Source of the DNA: Colletotrichum lupini | Taxonomy: Eukaryota; Ascomycota; Sordariomycetes; Glomerellales; Glomerellaceae | Assembly (NCBI RefSeq): GCF_023278565.1 | Contig: NC_064679.1 | Location: forward strand, 1 to 64,000 | Length of the DNA: 64,000 nucleotides | Direction of reading: 5' to 3' | Part shown: one piece after another, positions 56,904-64,000 of the stretch | How the letters are laid out: each line of letters begins with the position of its first letter | How positions within the stretch are numbered: the stretch's first letter is position 1 | The notes under the pieces: model-generated | Databases searched by the model: none | What the model was told of the DNA's origin: nothing | What the model saw: only the letters and a program-made list of their open reading frames with translations | Position numbers and translations under genes: made by a program

Positions 56904-58824
56904 ATGACAGACGAATGTCGGGGAGACGAGAATGCTCGTCATCCGTGAGTCCATATTGCTTAGCCCTTTTACTCATAGCTGATCTCTGACTGCTTCCTCG
57001 CGTAGTTACCTGTCAGGGAACTTTGCGCCGATTCAATCCTGCCTCCCCTTGACTCCCTGCAGCCATGAGGGCACGATCCCTTCTGATCTAGCAGGAGGCC
57101 AGTATGTCCGCAATGGAGGCAACCCGGTGACGAACGATGATGCGAGCCGAGCGGCGCACTGGTTCGATGGGGATGGCATGCTTAGTGGTGTTCTATTCCG
57201 CCGGGCAGGTGAAAAGAACACTTTGGTCCAGCCGGAATTTGTCAACCAATACCTGTTGACCGACGTCTACTGCCACGCAAAAACCAACAAATACCTGCGG
57301 CGACCAGTAGTTCCAAGTATTGCGACACTGGTGAATCCTGCCGTGAGCATGTTTCGCATCCTCTTCGAGGTTTTCCGAACCGTGTTCCTGGTAGTCCTCT
57401 CGCGACTCCCAGGTTTCGGTCGTCCTATCAAAAAGATCAGCGTCGCCAACACCAGTGTCCTATTTCACAATGGGAGAGCATTGGCAACGTGTGAAAGCGG
57501 CCCCCCTCTCAGATTCGCGTTGCCGAGCTTGGAGACTATTGGTTGGTTCAACGGAAGGACAGCAGAAAACGAACCGCGACAAAGCACCGAGAGTGGCTTT
57601 GGGGGCAGAGGTGTCGTATCCTTCATGCGAGAATGGACCACTGCTCATCCGCGAGTTGACCCGGTAACGAAAGAGCTCATTACGTTCCACGCGACCTTCG
57701 TCCAGCCATTTGTGCGTTACTCCGTCGTGCCAGCGACGCCAAAGTCCGGGCCTGGCCGCTCTCCGGTGTTCGACTTACCGGTTCCTGGAGTCGAGTCACC
57801 TAAGATGATGCACGACTTTGGGGTATCAAGACAACACACAGTCATCATGGACCTGCCGCTGTCGCTGGATACCATGAACCTGATTCGCGGAGTCCCAAGC
57901 TTGTCGTACGATTCGGCAGGCAGGTCACGCTTCGGAGTCTTCCCACGACACCAGCCGGATGCCGTTCAATGGTTCGAGACCAACCCGTGCACAATTTTTC
58001 ACACCGCCAACTGCTGGGACTCGATTTCATCGCAGACAGATGTTAACGGTCCTCGTGTGTCGGTTAATCTCGTGGCCTGTCGGCTTACTTCCGCATCCAT
58101 GGTTTTCAGCGCCGGCAACCTTCCCACGCCAGAGATGAAGCCGGTGCCTCCTGAGTACGCTGAGGAGGAGCAGTGCCGATTGTATTACTACAGTTTCCCA
58201 CTGTCGGCCATCCCCGGGATCCAATACAACATCAGACACCAGTGGGCTCTATCGGCCATTTCCTTGGAGTTTCCATCCGTCGCACCAGCGTACTCAATGC
58301 AGGAAGCTCGATACGTTTACGGATGCTCAACCGGCGAGGCATCTTATACAGTTGCCCTTGGCAAAGCTGCAAAGATCGACCACTTGGCCAAGTTCGACGT
58401 TCGAACACTGATAGCAAGAGGCGTGGCACAACCACCACAGCCGGTGAAAGGCTGTGTCGATACACGTAGCATTGCCCAGGTCATGGAGAGCCAGGATCCT
58501 CAAGACCCTATCAAGCTCTTCCGAATGCCCGTCGGGTGGTATGCGCAAGAGCCAAGATTTGTGCCTCGGCGTGAACCAGACTCCGAGGACGACGGTTGGT
58601 TGTTGACATACGTGTTTAATGAAGATCAGCTCGATGAACAGGGTGAATGTGTGCCCGAGGCCGCGAGCGAGTTGTGGATAATTGACGCGAAAGAAATGAA
58701 GGAGGTCGTGGCTCGGATCAAGTTGCCGCAGCGTGTACCGTACGGATTGCATGGAACTTGGTTTAGCGAAGAAGAGATTGATGGGCAGAAGCCATTCGAG
58801 AAGGTAAGGACGCTGGCTTCGTAG
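56904..58824 (+). CDS. Carotenoid-cleavage dioxygenase (RPE65/CCD family)
   Basis: Exon 1 is only 41 nt (56904-56944). A 61-nt intron (gtgagt..gcgtag) leads to exon 2, 57006-58824, giving 619 residues. The long exon has no suitable internal ATG upstream of conserved sequence, and the joint restores HPYLSGNFAPI, a typical fungal CCD start. The four iron-ligand histidines are visible: His228 (TTAHPRVD), His283 (MMHDFG), His346 (IFHTANCWD) and His596 (GLHGTWF). GGQYVRNGGNP and HWFDGDGML are also intact. A hydrophobic stretch at about 125-148 (VSMFRILFEVFRTVFLVVL) could dip into membranes to reach the substrate. CCDs split a double bond of a carotenoid or stilbene with O2. Because the neighbour is an opsin, a retinal-forming role like CarX is likely, but the substrate cannot be read from the sequence. 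Confidence 0.92.
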
Positions 58825-61800
58825 TCATTCAGCATGGGAAAAGTTCGTCCGAGGTTGGTTGAAAGGATACTGGGCCTGTCTCGTTATCAGCTGGCGGAAA
58901 ATTTCCTCTATGATACCATTTGTTTTCTAGCGAGCAGAGAAGAAGTAATGGCCTCTTTGGGTAAATGTGAACCTTGGGTCAATTGGCCGTACGCTTCAGT
59001 GGATGATGAGACAGAAAACTCGGCACTTTCAGACTGGAAGCATCCAGTTCCTCATCCGAGGCTGGCCATTTCGAGAAACAGCCTGAAAGATCACTTCCAC
59101 TCGTACTGGCTGGCAGTTGTTAAGTCGGCGAGATTCAGGTTGCCCTACCCACCAGCCGATCGCTAGTCACACCAACGCTGTGTGCACACCCACCTGGCAC
59201 CATGGCCTCACGGCGCAACCGCCCCTAACTGAAACTTGCGTCGCCGGCCCTGAGGTGGCAGCCACTGGATTCTGGCTGGGGCCGTTGGAGGCTGGACCTT
59301 GCTCCTCAACGCTTCCTGTGGTGCGCTTTAGGGCCGCATTGCACCTTGCGCCCCATGCCGCAAGTTCGCTGCCCAGCGCCCCGGAACCTGCCCCCCTTCG
59401 CTTCTCCTCCCCGGCCCTGGACTGCAAATCCCCCTCATCAAGAGCATGTTGAGGCTCAGGGCCGGAAAAGCGTCAATCTCAACGACATCCGTTTCTGTAG
59501 CCGCCGACGACTCTTTTTTCGCCGCGATATCTTCCGGCGATACATGTTGGATTTTGAGATGGTCTGGCGATGCCCAGACATTTGGTGAGTGCCGAGAAAT
59601 GACCCCGCAGGGCAGTGCTGAAGGGCATCGACAGTCAATCCAGGGACGGCGAGTGTTCGGCGTCTAACATTCAACTTTTGGGCTCCGAGACTGTAAGGTA
59701 GATCAACTTCCAAGACCATCCCCGGGCATCGTGCGTGAAATGGCGCGCCATGGCTCATGGACATTGTTCCCCCGCGTCTTCCTGGGCAAGATTCCTTTTA
59801 CCCCTCCTCTTCCCCCAGGTTCCCCGGCATTTGGATGGGCCCATGGTTCATGTTGGTATAGCGTATGCGGTCCCATGTGCCTTTTTTGACCTCTCGAAAT
59901 GTTTCCATTCCCAGGCAGACGAGACCTTCAGTGAGGGTTAGCCAAGGGTTGGCAGCATGGAGGGCCCCCACACTTGCATCTGGCGGCAGACAGATCTAAG
60001 GTCCGTACCGGGAACAGAGCCGTCGGATTGGTGCAAAAGTTTGGGGCAGTTAAGCTTAGCAAATGCCAAACGGGGCTGCTGCAAGGTGTGGTGGATTGGT
60101 TGTGACTTGTCCACAGTCATGGTCTAGAGCGAACTGGTCGATACGTGGCAGCAATTGCCGGGGCGTTTGCTATGTAGCAAGGCTCCCCAGGCATAGCGTG
60201 TACATTGCTGAAACTTGGCCATTCTGCATTCCTTGGTGATCTGATAGTATCGTTGAGCTGAGTGGCTGCTCATGATATCATGTGGACGTGGGACTGCAAG
60301 AGGATTGAGAATTGCTATGCAGGCTTGTTTCGGCGTAGCAGACTGGCCCAGAAGAGATCCACTGCGTCGACAATGTTTGAGCTGCCGTCCTTGGTTGGCG
60401 CTTCTTTCGCAGTGTTGTACCGTGTAGACTTGAGGGAAGTATGCATTCGTATCCTGACGCAGGTTTGGATAATTGAACTTGAGCAGGCATTTCTTCCTCG
60501 TCTCCAGTGGCCACCATGAAGCTGAGGAGACGCATTTTTCTTGGCGTTTGGCATTCAGCGTTTGAATTTCAGTAGGGAAAGTCGAGGCGGAAATGGTCCC
60601 AAACATGACACTGCAGAACACGTACGCTTCCCTAAAGTTGGAACTTTGTGTACTTTGTACGTCTGCGCAGAAGTCGGTGGAAGAGGAAGAAGAGAAGACT
60701 GGTTCTAGCGGTGTTTGGAAATGCAAGGTCAGCAAGAAATCCCGCCGGGCGTTGAAGTATCCGTCTTAGGTACTCTGTTTCGATCCAAATGGCAGGTCCC
60801 TCAGGTTGGACTCACCTACCACTTTGGGAAGATAAGTGGATGAGGTGCGGAATTGCGCGATTGGCTGTGGGTGTCGACAAGCCTTGGAAAGACCACACAG
60901 GAATTGTGACAGTCAATCCAACCAACATTTGGGTCTTGTTTCTCCATGAGCGTCTGGACGTTCCCATTGTTTGGTGTGTTTGGCAATGGTCCCGTCTTTG
61001 CTGGAAAGCGGAAGCAAGCCAGTCACGACAGTGAGAGAAAACAATCCTAGCAACCAAACAGCTCGGGCGGAAGAAAACGCGGTAAAGCGAGGCGAGTCGA
61101 ATGTATGCGTAATGTTGGTAGATGGAAAGCAAGGCACGTGGGCTAGCTAGACTTCTTGGTATGATGTAAGCTACCTAAGATATCGGTCTGTGGCTGTCTA
61201 TCAGAGGATACGATGAGCAAAGGTGAAGCTTGGCGGAACATGCTGCGACTGTCTCCGTACTCAGTGCTCCGTACCATTGCGAAGGCGAGATGGCCGTCGC
61301 AAGGTTTCGCAAGGTTTGCAAGGGTAGCCCTTCGTCAGTCCATTAATGTCTGGTCTGGTGGGGAAGGAACGAATGTCATCTAATGTCGCTCTGGACAAGG
61401 CACATTTGGGGGGCCAAATGAAGCGCGCTGAGGATGTGAAGGGGGAAAAAGTACATGATTCGGTTCGGATACCTCAGAAGAGGAATACCCGCAGATAAGC
61501 GCACAAAGGTGTTGGATTGAGAAAGAACAGCTGCCAACGAGACATTCAATTGGCAAGATGCAGTCAAGCACTTGCAACTTGCCAGGCATTATCCGTACTT
61601 CCTTTCTTCTTCTCGAACGAAATCAGGGTAGTGGGGCTGGGGGCACTAGCGCAGCTTGCCAAGAGCCGCGTGCCATTTGACCAATCGAATGACTTGAATG
61701 AGCAGGGATGACATTGGCAGTGAGGATGATGGCCGTGGAAGTTGGGACTGGAAAACGAACGGATCATTGCGTGCTTGTATCCAAAGTCAGGTACCTGATC

Positions 61801-63937
61801 AGAAGCTTCAGGTAGCGTATCCGTATGTACAACTGACAGGATTGACAAGCAAAGATTCCGACGACTGGTAGTCTGGATGACCAAGAGTTTGGTGTTCTTG
61901 GCCTCAGAGAGCAAGACGGTTTGGATGAAGCGAATGGTTTGCACAGCCACTCTGGTCGCAGTGGCCGCCCCTATCAGCTATCAGCTGGCCAGAAACGGCC
62001 CCGACACCCCAGCCACTTGCCGAAGCCATGATTGGATGGCGGGTTCCCTCCTTCCCTGATGACGACGACCAGCCCGCGCTGGGCGGACATCGGTGCTCCT
62101 TGGCGGCGCCGCTGCGTTGCTTCTCCACCCCGGGCCTGCGCGTTCCCATCATCAGCACCGTTTCTCGCCTCGCCTTACCTTACCTTGAGGATACCTTACC
62201 ACGATACTTACCTCACACAGTCACCATCCAAGGCATTCTCTCAGCTGCGTACCTCAATGAGTGATCCGACCTGACGCTACAGCGGACCTTCCAGTGATTG
62301 CCACCATGCTTCAGGGGCTGTGACGACTGATGCGTCACACAATGTTGCTGCGGACTGCGCCGTCAGCCAGGTACCTCAGAGCTGTCATTGTTAGTCGATC
62401 CAGTGGGCTGGATTGCACCGTTTCCACAGTTTCGCCGGCACGAGACCGCTGGGGAACACGGAGGCGCTGACGGCGACTGGAGGAAGCTCGTCTTGGCAAC
62501 TGCTCACTTGTCGTTGCTTGCGCCGCTTCGAGTCTTAGTGCTTTCCCTTTCTTGTTCAATTTGGCCTGTCAGTCCCGTCACTCTGGCAGCCGGTCTCTTC
62601 TGTCTTCCAAGTTGGTGGCACTTGCCTGCGCAGTACCAGAGTAAAGTAGCCATCTTGAGGAAATGGAAATGGAATGGGAAGGAAACAGACAACCTGAACG
62701 AACAGTGTGCCTTCCCGTTGCTTGCAGCTGCATCGCAATCATGGAAGGCAGGAGCATCCGTGAAAGTATCAGGTACCTTTCCTTCCCGTCCCCTTTGGAT
62801 TGCCGCATCTGCATCCACGGGCGTTGTTTTCGGTATACTCAGCCATCCCCCGCATCATCTTCAATTTGCTTCCTCTCGTCACGCCTTTCCCGTTTTGCCG
62901 TTTATCGTTTCTTCTGTCAAGCACAACCTTGACGTCTCGTTTCGTCCACAGCTGCAAGCCGCAAAAAAGCCAGGACTCCAGACACACCCCCATCGTGAAC
63001 ACATCTACTCCGTAACCTTGTCACCTATTCACTCCCCTGCGATTTGCCAAGCTTCCCGCCCACTTTGTCACTCCATATCCAGCATATCTTCGATCAAGGT
63101 ATATGGCAAAGTACCTTACTTTACGTACCTGACCCAAAGTGCCTATCTCTACAAGGCACACCGCGCAGCTTTTGTTGATACCAGGTAACAGAAGATACCT
63201 CACATCCAATCCACTCTCTCCAATGCCCTCCATGCAAGTCCTCCTCCCACACTCTGCTCAACTGTTGCATTCCTTCGTTCCGTCACTAACAATTGTGGCC
63301 CTACTTTAGCTCATGACGGACACGGTACGAATACCTTACTGGCTCAATCTCCCCAGACAAAGTCCAAGACAGGAAGTCGCCCAACGGATGCGCTTCGGTC
63401 CTCACTTCTTCGGCCCATCCACTCGTCGTCCCGTTCGGTCGGAGCTATTTTCCCACCACCGTTCCGCGCCCGCGTTGCATCCCTCCACTCCTCCCACCCC
63501 AGTCCTCGGACAGTCAACGGGGGTCGCTGGGTGAGAGGTACCTCGTCCTCTCTCTCTCTCTCTCTCTCTCGTTCGTCCGTTGCGGAGATACGTCCAGATC
63601 TTCCAGTATCCCATCCATTATCCATCCATTATCCATCCATCCTCCTTCAGGTTTGGTCGTCTTTCCGGTACATACATCCTCGCTCCCCTCCCTTGGCACG
63701 CATTCCACCCGCCACAAAAGTATAACTTAACGCTGCCTCCTAGCACACACCTCTCTTACCCTTCCCTCTTCTTTTTCCCTTCTCTTCTTCATCACCACCC
63801 CCAAGCTCTGAGCTTGCCCGTTCTCTATTAACAGATTTCTTTCCAGATCAATATCTGCAGGGCTTTACCAAAAGCACCAACACACACCATCCAACCCCCC
63901 CAAGCGCGCGTTTTAAGCCGTTACCTACCGATATCCG
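58825..63937. other. Gene-poor right flank with simple repeats
   Basis: About 5.1 kb. The longer frames (58834-59166, 60124-60735 minus, 62388-63188) have no recognisable domain, signal or intron structure. From about 62.5 kb the plus strand becomes C/T-rich, like a fungal 5' leader, and includes (CT)n at 63547-63570 and three copies of TATCCATCCAT at about 63607-63641. Confidence 0.45.
63547..63641. repeat. CT microsatellite and TATCCATCCAT triplicate
   Basis: Twelve CT dinucleotides are followed ~40 bp later by three head-to-tail copies of an 11-bp unit TATCCATCCAT, the first imperfect. Both lie in a pyrimidine-rich stretch leading to the edge gene. Confidence 0.8.
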
Positions 63938-64000
63938 ATGGGAGAACCCGAAGCCGTCAGGCATGGTGAACACAACACAGCTGCCGCGGAAGTGAATCCC
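63938..64000 (+). CDS. Possible 5' end of a gene running off the window
   Basis: An ATG follows a long pyrimidine-rich leader, and the frame stays open for all 21 remaining codons (MGEPEAV.., then H/N/A/E-rich). The position and leader type resemble the other genes here, but 21 codons cannot identify a product. Confidence 0.4.
   Translation, partial: MGEPEAVRHGEHNTAAAEVNP

Noticed and set aside
60124..60735. Minus-strand open frame of 203 codons
   Set aside because: Low-order composition with no recognisable fold segment; neighbouring frames are similarly open.
62388..63188. Plus-strand open frame of 266 codons
   Set aside because: Its C/T-rich second half matches a 5'-leader composition; no motif or family resemblance, and it precedes a likely start codon at 63938.

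Overview
The window starts at a chromosome end. Eighteen CCCTAA telomere repeats (1-110) are followed by about 3.6 kb of TA-rich, repeat-filled DNA with very few CpA/TpG dinucleotides, the mark of repeat-induced point mutation (RIP). Short GT-AG introns with CTAAC/CTGAC-type branch sites, Zn(II)2Cys6-family regulators, a cAMP-receptor-like GPCR, a secreted pectate lyase and a microbial rhodopsin all point to a filamentous ascomycete (Pezizomycotina, probably a plant-associated Sordariomycete). The species is an inference and is not fixed by the sequence.

Layout. 1-3.7 kb: telomere, a RIP-mutated duplicated block, a short-unit array and a ~317-bp satellite. 3.7-5.7 kb: a decayed TPR gene with an in-frame TGA and no visible start domain. 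6.8-7.7 kb: the first intact gene, an alpha/beta hydrolase. 10-12.1 kb: a decayed fungal transcription-factor gene. 16.9-18.6 kb: a seven-TM cAMP-receptor-like GPCR (4 exons). 19.7-21.1 kb (minus): a secreted PL1-type pectate lyase (3 exons). 24.8-25.8 kb: a nicotinamide/nicotinate mononucleotide adenylyltransferase with two candidate start codons, the upstream one adding a mitochondrial-type presequence. 26-40 kb: a long gene-poor tract with decayed coding fragments, minisatellites and a poly-A/poly-C block. 40.0-40.6 kb: a SCOC-type short coiled-coil protein. 43.7-45.7 kb: an NRAMP divalent-metal transporter. 46.5-47.7 kb: a RidA-family protein converging with a small START-like (DUF7053-type) protein. 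50.2-52.8 kb: an intact Zn(II)2Cys6 regulator (5 exons). 54.2-58.8 kb: a proton-pump type rhodopsin (minus) divergent from a carotenoid-cleavage dioxygenase (plus). 58.8-63.9 kb: no gene recognised. The first 21 codons of a possible further gene lie at the right edge.

How the genes fit together. Most are independent housekeeping or accessory genes. The clearest functional link is the opsin/dioxygenase pair at 54-59 kb. The opsin needs retinal, and the divergent gene encodes the enzyme family that makes apocarotenals such as retinal, as in the known Fusarium carX/carO arrangement, but no phytoene synthase/cyclase or desaturase gene is visible on either side here. The low gene density in the first ~40 kb, the pseudogenes and the RIP-mutated repeats fit a fast-changing subtelomere.
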